NCBI RefSeq assembly: GCF_003206615.1
Contig: NZ_PZJW01000001.1
Span: 62,001 to 126,000 of the forward strand
Reading direction: 5' to 3'
DNA length: 64,000 bases
DNA from: Salinicola acroporae
GTDB lineage: Bacteria > Pseudomonadota > Gammaproteobacteria > Pseudomonadales > Halomonadaceae
This document shows positions 51,635 through 61,268 of the stretch, one piece after another. The first letter of the stretch is position 1; each line of letters opens with the position of its first letter. The notes beneath the pieces were generated by a model, which was given only the letters and a program-made list of their open reading frames with translations, had not been told where the DNA came from and did not search any database. The translations under genes and the position numbers were made by a program.

Positions 51635-54600
51635 GAGTCGGCCCCCGAGAGATGAATGCGCTGCGACGCCTGCCGCATCGCCTCCAGCAGCGGCTGGTAG
51701 TGGCGAACGCTCTCGGCCACGCCGCCGGCCGCCTCGAACGCCTCGAAGTCACGCCAGAGCTGGCCCAGGCCGCCCTCCCGCTGGACCAGCGCCGCGACCT
51801 GGTAGTTGCCGGCCTCGTAGTCCGCGCCGAGACGTTCCCGCAATGCCGGTTCGGGCGCCTCTCCCGCTGCCAGGGCTTGCAGCGTCTCGGCATGGCACTG
51901 GCCCCACAGCGTGCGGACCAGCTCCCCCGAGGCCGGCAGCGGCTTGTACCAGGCCCGCCACCAGCTCGCCAACCACGCCGTCAGCCGCCGCCTCGCGTCG
52001 AGCCGTTCCAGCGGCGGGAAATCGAGACAGCGATCCTCGAAGATTGCCGTCCAGTGACACGACGACTCGCCAGCCGCATTGACCAGCAGCCAGCGCAGAT
52101 AGCCGGCATGGAGTCGATGCGGCTTGCCGAGCTTCTTCCACGGGCCGTCGCCCTCGGGCTTGAAGTGACCGAAATGGCTGGTTTCCAGCGTCAGCAATTG
52201 CCAGCCGCCCTGCTCGTCCGTGAACAGTCCTTCGACGCGTGCCTCCAGCGCCAGCGGCGGCACGCCGTCGGTAGCCGTTGCGTCGAAACGCAGCAGTGGC
52301 GGTTCCCGCTCGCTGGCGGTCGCGGTCAATCGCCGCCAGGTCTCCAGTTGCGTCTCCAGGCGTTTCAATGTCGGCTCGATGGAGGCCAGGCCGAAACCGG
52401 CCGCCGGCAGCCGTCCCGTCAGACGCAGCCGGTCCGCCATCTGCGCCAGCGGTTCGCCACGGCGCCCGGCGTCCAGCAGCTCGCGCTTGACGGTGTGATC
52501 CTCCAGCGCATCGAGGACGAAAGGCTCGCTATCCTCGTCGGGGACTTCAGCATCCTGGAATCGCACGCCCAGGCGGCCGAGATAGACACTCCAGGGCCGG
52601 CGCAGCAGTCGCTGCAGGTCGGCCAGCCCCAGCGCTTCGCCCGGCGGCTGGGGCGGAGCCGGCTCGGTGACGTTCTGCCCGGTGTCCCGTTCGGTATCGT
52701 CGCGGGTGTCGTGCAATGGTGCCCAACTGGCATCGAAGGTGTAGCGTGGATCGTCGGCCTGGAAGTAGCGTCGCGAGAACGGTTGCAGCGGGTGGGCCTC
52801 GATCAGCCGTGCCGCCAGCGCCGTCTCGTCGTCCACCGCCGGGCGATCACCCGGATGGCCGGCCGGACGCCAGCCCTGCTCGAGCGTATCCAGCAGCTCG
52901 CCGATCAGCACCGAGGGCGGTCGCGGCGTGTTGTCGCGCTGGTCGAAGCCGACCCAGGAAAGTGTCAGCCGCTCGCGGGCGGAGAGCAGCGCCTCGAGCA
53001 GCAGGTAGCGGTCATCGTCGCGGCGCGAGCGATCCCCCGGGCGCGGGCGCTGTGCCATCAGGTCGAAATCCTGGGGCTGGCGGGTTCGAGGATAGGCGCC
53101 GTCGTTCATCCCCAGCAGGTAGACCTGCCGGAACGGGATGGCGCGCATCGGCATCAGCGTGGCGAAATTGACCTTGCCGGCGAGGAAGCGCTGGGCCAGG
53201 CCGCCGTCGTCGAGCTCGGCTCTGAGGGCGTCACGCACCACCGCCAGGCCGATCGGCTGCGAGAACGAGGCCAGCTCGCAGCTCTGCTGCCAGCGGCCCA
53301 ACGCCTGGTCCACCCGCGCCAGCACATCGTGCTCGTCCAGTGCGGTCGGCGCGAACAGCGCCTCCATCAGCGATCGCAGTCGCATCAGCCAGTCGCCCGG
53401 CGTGGCGGCCCCGCTCAGGGCCTCGCACTGGGCGGCCACGACCTGCATCAGCTCGGCAAGCCGGCCCGCCAGGTCCGCCTCCAACCCGCCCACCTCGTCG
53501 TAGGGTACGATGGCATCGAACTGCCAGGCGGCGTCAGTGGGTATCGACCCGTGGCCCCCGCCCGGCGGCAGCGGACCGGTGGGCCCCGGCGGCAGCGGGC
53601 CGGTTGAATAGCCCAGCAGCATGCGTTCGAGCCCAAACGCCCAACTGTTCTCATGCAGCGCCGGGAACCCAAGCGTCTGGCGATGCGCACCCGAAAGCCC
53701 CCAGCGCACGCCGCTCTCCGAAAGCCATCGCCGCAGGCGCGGCAGTTCGGCTTCATCGATGGCGAAACGGGCCCGAAACGCCGGCACATCGAGCGCGTCG
53801 AGCAGTTCACTCACCCCCAGCCGCCGTTCGGGCAGTTCCAGCAGCGCCAGGATCAGCACCATCATCGGATGCGCCTCACTGGCAATCTGATCGGCGATGG
53901 TGAAGGGGATATGGCGCGGATCGTCGGCGGGCAATCGGCCGAAGACCGCCTCAATATAGGGGGCGTAGACGTCGATCTCCGGTACCATCACCAGGATGTC
54001 CCGCGGTCGTAGCGGCGCCCCCCGGGCGCTGGCCTCGTCGAAGGCCGCCAGCAGCCGGTCGTGCAGCACTTCCACCTCGCGCAGCGGCGAGTGCACGCTG
54101 AACAGCGACAGCGAGGCGTCGTCCACCGCAATCGTGCGTTTACCGCCCTCCCGGGCTCGCTCTCCCGGATGCCTGAGATCGAGGATGTCCTGCTGCAACT
54201 GGTTGAGCAGCGGCGCTCGTTCGGCATCCGACTCATCGTCCGCCGCCGGGTCGCGAAAGAGATCGGTCTCGACGTCGAAACCGCCATCCTGGCTCTCGAA
54301 CTCGTAGAGGCCGACGATGAAATCGCGCCCCTGGGCGCCCCAGGCAGCCAGTAGCGGGTTGGCCTGGAGATGCAGCGCCTGCTCGTCCAGCGCTTCGAGC
54401 CAGGGCGCTTCGGGGTGGCGAGCCTGCTGGCGCGCCACCGCCCCGGCGGAGAGCCGCCCGGCGCGCTTGATCGCCTCGCGGTCGGAGACGATATCGCCCC
54501 AGTAGTGACGGCAGGGGTTGGTGATCATCAGAAAGACATCGATGACACCGGAGAGCGCATGCAGGGCCTCCAGCGTCTGCGACGGCAGCGCCGAGATGCC

Positions 54601-55359
54601 GAAGACGAAGATCCTCGGCGGCAACCCCTTGGGGCAGCGCCGCAGTCGCCTGGCGGCGTGCAGGAAACGGCCGTGCAGGTTGGCGCGGTGAAACGCCCGC
54701 TCGTCGGGTCCGGCGTCATCGATCAGCGCCCGCCACAGCGCTGGCTGCCAGCGCTGATCGGCGGGCAGGTCCCGGGGCGAGTCCTCCCCTGCTTCCCATG
54801 CCGCCAGCCAGTCCGGGCGGTAGTTGAGATAATGGTCGAACAGGTCTGCCAGACGGACCGCCAGTTGCCAGCGCTTGCGCTCCGCCTGCTCGGCCGCCAG
54901 GCGCTCGGTGCCTGCCGTCGCGCGGGCCTCGTTGCCGGACTCCTCTCGTGCATCGTCTGGCACCGTACCTTCCGGGCCGGTTCCCAGGTAGTGGGCGAGC
55001 GGCGCGAAAACGACCGGCGCCGTGGCGACCGCGCCCTCCAGCAGTCGGAAGATGCGCCACGCCAGCGGTCGCTTGTCGAACGGCGAGTGCAGCGGAATCG
55101 ACTGCCCCTCGCCCTCCCCTCCGGCCTGTTCGAGCACCGCGCGATAGGCACGCCAGACGAAGCTCGAGGGCAGCGGGAAATCCACCGAAGCGGCGATGCC
55201 ATCGGCTTCGGCCAGCGACAGGCGCAACCACTGGGCCATGCCGTTGGACTGCACCAGGAAAGTCTCCGGGGTCAGTGGCGGCAGCCGATGGCGCTTGATC
55301 AGCGCCAGTGCCAGGTCGTGCAGGTCTTCGAGATGATTGGCATGCAGGACGCTGAACAT
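51631..55359 (-). CDS. recC: Exodeoxyribonuclease V gamma subunit
   Basis: A 1242-residue RecC started at the ATG 55357-55359 (MFSVLHANHLEDLHDLALAL) after GGAG; the frame stays open 14 codons upstream. RecC starts are normally of the form M..YHSN.LE.L, which fits. It contains FLVQSNGMAQWLRLSLAE, the decayed helicase motifs (MVPEIDVYAPYIEAVFG), and LGMNDGAYPRTRQPQDFDLM, standard RecC signatures. RecC scans for Chi and holds RecB and RecD. The gene leads the recCBD-creatininase operon. A 170-base gap to the divergent EamA gene holds its promoter. Confidence 0.96.
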   Translation of the reverse strand: MFSVLHANHLEDLHDLALALIKRHRLPPLTPETFLVQSNGMAQWLRLSLAEADGIAASVDFPLPSSFVWRAYRAVLEQAGGEGEGQSIPLHSPFDKRPLAWRIFRLLEGAVATAPVVFAPLAHYLGTGPEGTVPDDAREESGNEARATAGTERLAAEQAERKRWQLAVRLADLFDHYLNYRPDWLAAWEAGEDSPRDLPADQRWQPALWRALIDDAGPDERAFHRANLHGRFLHAARRLRRCPKGLPPRIFVFGISALPSQTLEALHALSGVIDVFLMITNPCRHYWGDIVSDREAIKRAGRLSAGAVARQQARHPEAPWLEALDEQALHLQANPLLAAWGAQGRDFIVGLYEFESQDGGFDVETDLFRDPAADDESDAERAPLLNQLQQDILDLRHPGERAREGGKRTIAVDDASLSLFSVHSPLREVEVLHDRLLAAFDEASARGAPLRPRDILVMVPEIDVYAPYIEAVFGRLPADDPRHIPFTIADQIASEAHPMMVLILALLELPERRLGVSELLDALDVPAFRARFAIDEAELPRLRRWLSESGVRWGLSGAHRQTLGFPALHENSWAFGLERMLLGYSTGPLPPGPTGPLPPGGGHGSIPTDAAWQFDAIVPYDEVGGLEADLAGRLAELMQVVAAQCEALSGAATPGDWLMRLRSLMEALFAPTALDEHDVLARVDQALGRWQQSCELASFSQPIGLAVVRDALRAELDDGGLAQRFLAGKVNFATLMPMRAIPFRQVYLLGMNDGAYPRTRQPQDFDLMAQRPRPGDRSRRDDDRYLLLEALLSARERLTLSWVGFDQRDNTPRPPSVLIGELLDTLEQGWRPAGHPGDRPAVDDETALAARLIEAHPLQPFSRRYFQADDPRYTFDASWAPLHDTRDDTERDTGQNVTEPAPPQPPGEALGLADLQRLLRRPWSVYLGRLGVRFQDAEVPDEDSEPFVLDALEDHTVKRELLDAGRRGEPLAQMADRLRLTGRLPAAGFGLASIEPTLKRLETQLETWRRLTATASEREPPLLRFDATATDGVPPLALEARVEGLFTDEQGGWQLLTLETSHFGHFKPEGDGPWKKLGKPHRLHAGYLRWLLVNAAGESSCHWTAIFEDRCLDFPPLERLDARRRLTAWLASWWRAWYKPLPASGELVRTLWGQCHAETLQALAAGEAPEPALRERLGADYEAGNYQVAALVQREGGLGQLWRDFEAFEAAGGVAESVRHYQPLLEAMRQASQRIHLSGADS

Positions 55360-55530
55360 CCGTTCTCCGGGATTCACGGGGCGACGGGGACCGATGAGCA
55401 CCGATCCGTGGTCGTGCCATCCTACCGTGGCGCAGGGCGACGATCACCTGAAGCCTGTGGCAAGATGTGACAATCGAATGACGAGCGTACCGTCATTACC
55501 CCACGGACTCGCTGTGCTTAAGGATTCACG

Positions 55531-56373
55531 TTGACGACGCCCGTCTTCCTCGCCGTGCTGGCCGGCGCCCTGATGCATGCCAGTTGGAATGCGCTGGTCA
55601 AAGTCGGACTCGACCGGTTGCTGAGCATCTCGCTGATTCAGGTCGCCTGTGCCGTGATCGCCCTCGCCGGGGTCGCCTTCGTGCCGCTGCCGCGGGCGGA
55701 AGCCTGGCCCTGGCTGGCGGTATCGGCGGTTCTGCATATCGGCTACAACATCTTCCTGGCCCGCGCCTACCGGGTCGGCGATCTCGGCCAGATCTACCCG
55801 ATCGCCAGGGGCTGCGCGCCCCTGCTGGTGACGCTGATCGGCGTCTTCGCGCTCAGCGAGAACCCCTCGTGGATCGGCTATGCGGGAATCGCGGTGCTGG
55901 TCCTCGGCATCCTGTGCATGGCCTTCCGAGGCGGCAAGGGGCCACGCCTGGAACGCGCCTCGCTGGTCAACGCCCTGACGACCTCCGCCTTCATCGCCGG
56001 CTACACCCTGGCCGATGGCAGCGGCGCTCGCGCCAACGGCGACGCGATCGGCTATGTGATCTGGCTGTTCCTGCTCGACGGCTTCGGCATGCTGCTGGCA
56101 CTGGTGGCCATGCGCGGCGTTCGAACGCTACCCGACCTGGGCCGTTACTGGCGGGTCGGCCTGATCGGCGGCGCGCTCTCCCTAGGCGCCTACGGCATCA
56201 CCATCTGGGCCATGACCCAGGCACCGATCGCACTGGTCGCGGCCTTGCGCGAGACCAGCGTGCTGTTCGCCATCGCCATCGGCGTGATCTGGTTGAAGGA
56301 GCCGTTGCGTCGCGAGCGGCTGCTCGCCGGCGGGCTGATTCTCGGCGGCGTCATCCTGACCCACTGGGGATGA
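55531..56373 (+). CDS. EamA/DMT-family transporter
   Basis: A 280-residue protein with ten hydrophobic segments in two EamA repeats (about 5-130 and 145-278). GALMHASWNALVKVGLDRL, YNIFLARAYRVGDLGQIYPIARG and IALVAALRETSVLFAIAIG are family-type helices. It would export or import a small metabolite. The start is TTG at 55531, with AAGGA six bases before. Transcribed toward the amidoligase gene after a 140-base gap, it could move the product of that pair, but this is only proximity. Confidence 0.88.
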   Translation: MTTPVFLAVLAGALMHASWNALVKVGLDRLLSISLIQVACAVIALAGVAFVPLPRAEAWPWLAVSAVLHIGYNIFLARAYRVGDLGQIYPIARGCAPLLVTLIGVFALSENPSWIGYAGIAVLVLGILCMAFRGGKGPRLERASLVNALTTSAFIAGYTLADGSGARANGDAIGYVIWLFLLDGFGMLLALVAMRGVRTLPDLGRYWRVGLIGGALSLGAYGITIWAMTQAPIALVAALRETSVLFAIAIGVIWLKEPLRRERLLAGGLILGGVILTHWG

Positions 56374-56513
56374 ATGTCATCCCCCGCCAGGACTGCTAGG
56401 CTTAATCCACCGAATCACCGCTCTGCCAACGCCGTTGCCGTGTCTTCCGGCGCGCATCCGACGCTCATCCAGACGACAGCCTGAGGGCGACAGCAATCGG
56501 CAAGGAGCCTACC

Positions 56514-57518
56514 GTGACTCTCACCGCGCCAACGTACACCACCAATGCCGACGGTCAGCCGCGTCGGGTCGGTGTCGAGATCGAGTTCGCCGGTATCGGC
56601 CCCATCCAGGCAGCGCGCCTGGTCGAGATGACGTTCGGCGGTCGAGTCGAGCAGCACAGCGCGCATCGCCTTCAGGTCACCGGAACCCCATGGGGCGTCT
56701 TCCATGTCGAACTGGACAGCAAGTACGTTCACCCCGACGAGCGCTTGCTCGATCGCGCCCGCGCCGTCGATGGCCAGCCGCCCGGCATCGGCGAGCACCT
56801 GCGTGCCAGCCTGCACAGCCGCACCCGCGAATGGCTCGGCGACATGGTAGCGGGCCTGGTGCCAACGGAGATTGTCTGCCCGCCGATCCCCTGGCACGAA
56901 CTGGAGCGCCTGGACGAGTTGTTCGCGGCGCTGCGCCGACATGGGGCGGAAGGCACCGATGCCAGCCTGCTGTATGGCTTCGGCCTCCACCTCAACCCGG
57001 AAATCCCCTCCCCCGACGTCGAGAGCGTGATCGCCTATCTGCGCGCTTATCTCATACTCGCCGACTGGCTGCGCGACGAGATCGTCGTGGACGTGACGCG
57101 GGACATGCTGCCGCACACCCGGCCGTTCCACAGCGACTACACCCGCCGGATACTGGCGCAGGACTATGCTCCCACGCTGCCGACGCTGGTCGACGACTAC
57201 CTGGTCGCCAATCCGACCCGCAACCGGGAGCTGGATCTGCTGCCACTGTTCGCCTGGCTGATGCCCGGCCACCCCAACGCGCTGCTCCGGGAGACGCTGG
57301 TCAAACCCCGGCCGACCTATCACTACCGCCTTCCCAATGCCTCGCTCTCCGATCCCGAGTGGGGCGTAAGCGTCGAATGGAATCGCTGGGCCGAAGTCGA
57401 GCGCCTGGCCGCCGATCCGGTCCGCCTGGCGGAGCGCAGCGCCGCCTACCGCGTGCATCTCGCCCAGCCGACCCTGAGCCGCTGGCTGGACTCGCTGCGC
57501 CACTGGATGCGCCATTGA
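56514..57518 (+). CDS. GS-fold amidoligase family protein (Amidoligase_2 type)
   Basis: A 334-residue protein starting at GTG 56514, preceded by AAGGAG. The opening RRVGVEIEFAGIGPIQAARL and later VFHVELDSKYV give the GxEIEF and paired-acid motifs of the predicted amidoligases with a glutamine-synthetase-like fold. GFGLHLNPEIPS is the usual histidine motif. Such enzymes are predicted to join a carboxylate to an amine using ATP. The stop overlaps the next gene, a class-I amidotransferase-like hydrolase (TGATG). Comparative work has predicted this type of pair to make or break gamma-glutamyl-like bonds; substrates are unknown. Confidence 0.82.
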   Translation: MTLTAPTYTTNADGQPRRVGVEIEFAGIGPIQAARLVEMTFGGRVEQHSAHRLQVTGTPWGVFHVELDSKYVHPDERLLDRARAVDGQPPGIGEHLRASLHSRTREWLGDMVAGLVPTEIVCPPIPWHELERLDELFAALRRHGAEGTDASLLYGFGLHLNPEIPSPDVESVIAYLRAYLILADWLRDEIVVDVTRDMLPHTRPFHSDYTRRILAQDYAPTLPTLVDDYLVANPTRNRELDLLPLFAWLMPGHPNALLRETLVKPRPTYHYRLPNASLSDPEWGVSVEWNRWAEVERLAADPVRLAERSAAYRVHLAQPTLSRWLDSLRHWMRH

Positions 57519-58261
57519 TGGCCTGGTCGCGCGCCAGACCCGGCCGCACACGACGAGCCGGGTCGCCCCGGATGACCGGCCGACCGCTGATCGGTATCAC
57601 AACCTCGGACCACAAGAGTTTCCTGGCCTGGTGGTGCGACTGGCTCTCGGTCTGGCGCGCCGGGGGCAGGCCGCTGCGCATTTCGCCCGCCCGCCCGCTG
57701 CAGCGCCCGGTGGACGGCCTGATCATCGGCGGGGGCGACGATATCGGCGCCCAGCGCTATGGCGGCGAGATGCAACTCGACGTGCGCATCGATCCCGCTC
57801 GCGACGAGCTCGAACTCGAACTGCTGGCCCGCTATCTACCGCAACGGATACCGATCCTGGGTATCTGCCGTGGCGCCCAGATCATCAACATCCACTGCGG
57901 TGGCAGCCTGATCGAGGACATCCAGACGACCTATCGTCACATCAGAAACCGGCGCATGGTGCTGCCGCGCAAGCGCATCGAGATCGAACCGTTCAGCCAG
58001 TTGGCCGACATTCTCAACCGCCGCTACTGCCACGTGAACAGCCTTCACCATCAGGCGGTGGATCGGCCGGGGGACGGGCTGAAGGTGGTCGCCCATGACC
58101 GCGACGACCTGGTGCAGGCGATCGAAAGCGACCGCCACCCCTTTCTCATCGGCGTGCAGTGGCATCCGGAGTTCCTGCTGTTCAGCCGCTCGCAACAACG
58201 GCTGATCCGGGCACTGGTGGATGCGGCCTCGAAGAGTAAGCCGGCGACAGTGGAAAATTGA
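57518..58261 (+). CDS. Class-I glutamine amidotransferase-like hydrolase (peptidase C26 type)
   Basis: A 247-residue protein. The nucleophile is the Cys in ILGICRGAQIINIHCGGSL, the His-Glu pair is in IGVQWHPEFLLF, and VNSLHHQAVDRPGDGL is a C26 signature, like PuuD. It would hydrolyse a gamma-glutamyl amide. The ATG at 57518 overlaps the amidoligase stop; an internal ATG 18 codons in (MTGRPLIGITTSD) looks more like the family start, so the first residues may be extra. Synthesis plus hydrolysis in one operon suggests that a gamma-glutamyl group serves as a temporary tag. Confidence 0.86.
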   Translation: MAWSRARPGRTRRAGSPRMTGRPLIGITTSDHKSFLAWWCDWLSVWRAGGRPLRISPARPLQRPVDGLIIGGGDDIGAQRYGGEMQLDVRIDPARDELELELLARYLPQRIPILGICRGAQIINIHCGGSLIEDIQTTYRHIRNRRMVLPRKRIEIEPFSQLADILNRRYCHVNSLHHQAVDRPGDGLKVVAHDRDDLVQAIESDRHPFLIGVQWHPEFLLFSRSQQRLIRALVDAASKSKPATVEN

Positions 58262-58297
58262 TCGCGCTATAGAAAAGCTGAGAGCCTCGGCAAAGCG

Positions 58298-59644
58298 TCA
58301 GCACGGCATGATCGCCAGCCGGCGCCCGGCACGGGTGCGCAGCAGAAACAGGCCGATGAGGATACCCATGACCGATAGCGCGGCGACGTAGATCGCCGGC
58401 GACATCGGGTACCAGCGCATCAGCGTGGTGACGATGATCGGTGTGAAGCCGCCGAATATCGCGTAGGCGACGTTGTAGGAGAACGACAGCCCGCTGAACC
58501 GGACCGCTGCCGGGAACGCCTTGACCGCCACCGCCGGGATGGCACCGGTAATTCCCACCGCGAAGCCGGCCAGGGCGTAGAGCGGCATCAACTGGTCCGG
58601 GCGCTGGCCGACGACGCTCATCATCAGCCAGTAGCTCGCGCCCAGCAGCACGCTCCAGCCGATCAGGGTCGGGCCGCTGCCGAAACGGTCGGCGCACCAG
58701 CCGGCGACCACGCAGCCCACGATCAGACACAGGATCGCCACCACATTGGCCAGCGAAGCGTCCAGCCCGGCGTACTGCACCGCCAGCAGGGGCGGCGTCA
58801 TCAACATCACCACGACGATGGCCGCGGTCAGGATCCAGCTGACAGCCATGGCCAGCAGTACGCCGCCCAGGTGATCGCGAAGCACCGCCTTGACCGGCAG
58901 CTCGGCGGCGAGCGCCCGACGCTCGCGCATCTCGGCGAAGACCGGGGTCTCGCGCAACCAGCGGCGCAGGTAGACCGCGATCAATCCGAATCCCCCGCCG
59001 ATCACGAACGGAATTCGCCATGCCCCCTCGGCCAGCTCGCCAGCCGAATAGTGCGATTTCATTGCCGCCGACACCAGCGAACCGATCAGGATGCCCGCCG
59101 CCAACCCCGCCGACAGCGTGCCGCAGGCAAGCCCGACATGACGACGCTGGACATGCTCGGTGACGAATACCCAGGCACCAGGCACTTCGCCGCCCACCGC
59201 CGCCCCCTGGAGCATGCGCAACAGCACCAGCAGCAGCGGCGCCAGATAGCCGATGGCCTGATAGGTCGGCAGGCAGCCGATCGCCAGCGTCGGCAATGCC
59301 ATCATGAAGATCGACAACGTGAACATCCGCTTGCGCCCCAGCAGGTCGCCGAAATGGGCCATCACGATGCCGCCCAGGGGGCGCACCAGATAGCCGGCGG
59401 CGAAGATGCCGAATGTCTGGGTCTGGCGCAGCCATTCAGGCATGTCCGGCGGGAAGAACAGTTGCCCGATCACCGTGGCGAAGTAGACGAAGATGATGAA
59501 GTCGTAGAACTCCAGCGCACCACCGAGCGCGGAAAGCGACAGCGTCTTGACGTCGTCTCGCGATAGAGGCCGGCTGGCGCTCGCGCCGGTAGCATTGTCG
59601 GATAGCGGTGTATGGGCCACGGTTTCTTCCACGAAATACGCCAC
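58298..59644 (-). CDS. MFS transporter, metabolite:H+ symporter (MHS) type
   Basis: A 448-residue permease with twelve hydrophobic segments. LGGALEFYDFIIFVYFATVI and RPLGGIVMAHFGDLLGRKRM are the ProP/KgtP-type first helix and loop 2-3 motif. It should import a carboxylate or osmolyte with protons. The next gene upstream encodes a close paralogue in the same direction; long stretches are the same in both (for example FSGLSFSYNVAYAIFGGFTP). The N-terminal tail of about 30 residues differs. Substrate not inferable. Confidence 0.9.
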   Translation of the reverse strand: MAYFVEETVAHTPLSDNATGASASRPLSRDDVKTLSLSALGGALEFYDFIIFVYFATVIGQLFFPPDMPEWLRQTQTFGIFAAGYLVRPLGGIVMAHFGDLLGRKRMFTLSIFMMALPTLAIGCLPTYQAIGYLAPLLLVLLRMLQGAAVGGEVPGAWVFVTEHVQRRHVGLACGTLSAGLAAGILIGSLVSAAMKSHYSAGELAEGAWRIPFVIGGGFGLIAVYLRRWLRETPVFAEMRERRALAAELPVKAVLRDHLGGVLLAMAVSWILTAAIVVVMLMTPPLLAVQYAGLDASLANVVAILCLIVGCVVAGWCADRFGSGPTLIGWSVLLGASYWLMMSVVGQRPDQLMPLYALAGFAVGITGAIPAVAVKAFPAAVRFSGLSFSYNVAYAIFGGFTPIIVTTLMRWYPMSPAIYVAALSVMGILIGLFLLRTRAGRRLAIMPC

Positions 59645-59750
59645 CCGCGGGTGGCGCCATCTTGATTATCGGTCGACAGGCGGTCGTCGCTGCCACCGGG
59701 TTTCCGGCCCCGGGTGGCGCTGGCCGGTCAAGCGCGAGACCGCCGCGAAA

Positions 59751-61058
59751 TCAGTTCTGCATCAACGCCAGACGCTGCCCGCTTGGCGCGCGCAGCAGGA
59801 ACAGGCCGATCACCACGCCGAGCGCCGCCAGGGCGGCGATATAGTAGGCCGGCGCGGCGGGATGACTGGCCATCAACGTCGACACCACCACCGGGGTAAA
59901 TCCCCCGAAGATCGCGTAGGCGACGTTGTAGGAGAACGACAGGCCCGAGAACCGCACCGCTGCCGGGAACGACTTGACCGCAATGGTGGGTACCACGCCG
60001 ACGATGCCGACGCCGAAACCGGCCAGGCAGTAGAGCGGCGTCAGTTGTTCGGGGCTGGTCGGCACCGTGTGCATCATCACCCAGTAGCCTACGCCCAGCA
60101 GCAGGCTCCAAGCGATGATCGTGATCCCGCTGCCGAGGCGATCGCAGCACCAGCCCGAGACCACGCAGCCGATGATCACGCAGACGATGGCCCAGACATT
60201 GGCCAGCGAGGCGTCGATGCCGTAGAGCGTCTGCAGCAGGCTCGGCGTCATCAGCACCACCACCACCACCGCGCCGGTGAGAATCCAGGTCACCGCCATC
60301 GACAGCACGACGCTGTCCAGATGGCGGCTGAGCACGCGCTTGACCGGCAAGCCCTCGGAGAGCGCTTTCTTGGCGCGCATCTCGGCGAACACCGGCGTCT
60401 CTTCCAGGTAACGGCGCAGATAGACCGCCAGAAAGCCGAACACGCCTCCGATCAGGAACGGCACCCGCCAGCCGTAGGCGTTCATCTCCTCCGGCGTGTA
60501 GTACGACTTCAGAAACGCCGAGATCACCGACCCGATCAGGATGCCGGCGACCAGCCCGGAAGCCAGCGTGCCACAGGCCAGGCCCACGTCCTTGCGCGAG
60601 ACGTGCTCGGTCACGAACACCCAGGCGCCGGGGACCTCGCCGCCCACCGCCGCGCCCTGCAGGATCCGCATCAACACCAGCAGCAGTGGCGCCAGGTAGC
60701 CGATGCTGTCGTAGGTCGGCAGGCAGCCGATCAGCAGCGTCGGTACCGACATCAGGAAGATCGACAGCGTGAACATCCGCTTGCGGCCCAGCAGGTCACC
60801 GAAGTGCGCCATGATGATGCCGCCCAGCGGCCGCGCCAGATAGCCGGCGGCGAAGATGCCGTAGGTCTGGACCATGCGCAGCCACTCCGGCATTTCGGGC
60901 GGGAAGAACAGGTGCCCGATCACGGTGGCAAAGTAGACGAAAATGATGAAGTCGTAGAACTCCAGCGCGCCACCCAGGGCGGATAGCGACAGAATCTTGA
61001 TGTCACCGCGTGACAAGGGACGCGACGGAGCCGCATCGTATTGAGGTGCGTTAGCCAT
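59751..61058 (-). CDS. MFS transporter, MHS type (paralogue)
   Basis: A 435-residue paralogue of the downstream gene, 106 bases away. It begins MANAPQYDAAPSRPLSRGDI at the ATG 61056-61058; the open frame extends upstream 17 codons with a weak TTG start. The membrane topology and the loop motif RPLGGIIMAHFGDLLGRKRM are intact. Compared with its neighbour, the first helix and the C-terminal half are nearly identical, while loops and tails differ. The arrangement reads as a tandem duplication with possible divergence in substrate or affinity. Confidence 0.9.
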   Translation of the reverse strand: MANAPQYDAAPSRPLSRGDIKILSLSALGGALEFYDFIIFVYFATVIGHLFFPPEMPEWLRMVQTYGIFAAGYLARPLGGIIMAHFGDLLGRKRMFTLSIFLMSVPTLLIGCLPTYDSIGYLAPLLLVLMRILQGAAVGGEVPGAWVFVTEHVSRKDVGLACGTLASGLVAGILIGSVISAFLKSYYTPEEMNAYGWRVPFLIGGVFGFLAVYLRRYLEETPVFAEMRAKKALSEGLPVKRVLSRHLDSVVLSMAVTWILTGAVVVVVLMTPSLLQTLYGIDASLANVWAIVCVIIGCVVSGWCCDRLGSGITIIAWSLLLGVGYWVMMHTVPTSPEQLTPLYCLAGFGVGIVGVVPTIAVKSFPAAVRFSGLSFSYNVAYAIFGGFTPVVVSTLMASHPAAPAYYIAALAALGVVIGLFLLRAPSGQRLALMQN

Positions 61059-61225
61059 GGCCGTGTTCTTTTTCTGAGGCGTTGAAACGTGCAGTTGTCC
61101 GGTAGCCAACGTGCGTCACGGATGCTCGACAGAGGATGCCGCCCGGCGCATGAAGGGGCCACGACATTACCAGACTTTGCCGGTTCCGTCAGCGCCGCCG
61201 CTCGGAGGGCGGGCCGACCCGGCGC

Positions 61226-61251
61226 AAAAAAACCGGCCTCGTGGGCCGGTT
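61226..61251 (-). terminator. Terminator of the OsmC gene
   Basis: Minus-strand AACCGGCC-CACGA-GGCCGGTT forms an eight-base-pair stem followed by a run of T residues (seven A residues at 61226-61232 on the plus strand). It starts 18 bases after the OsmC stop. Confidence 0.9.
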
Positions 61252-61268
61252 CTTCCCATCGCCGGGGC

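Noticed and set aside
56435-58261. A 608-codon frame that would fuse an extra N-terminal part to the C26 hydrolase
   Set aside because: The first 361 codons are an out-of-frame reading of the amidoligase gene; the hydrolase has its own start at 57518.
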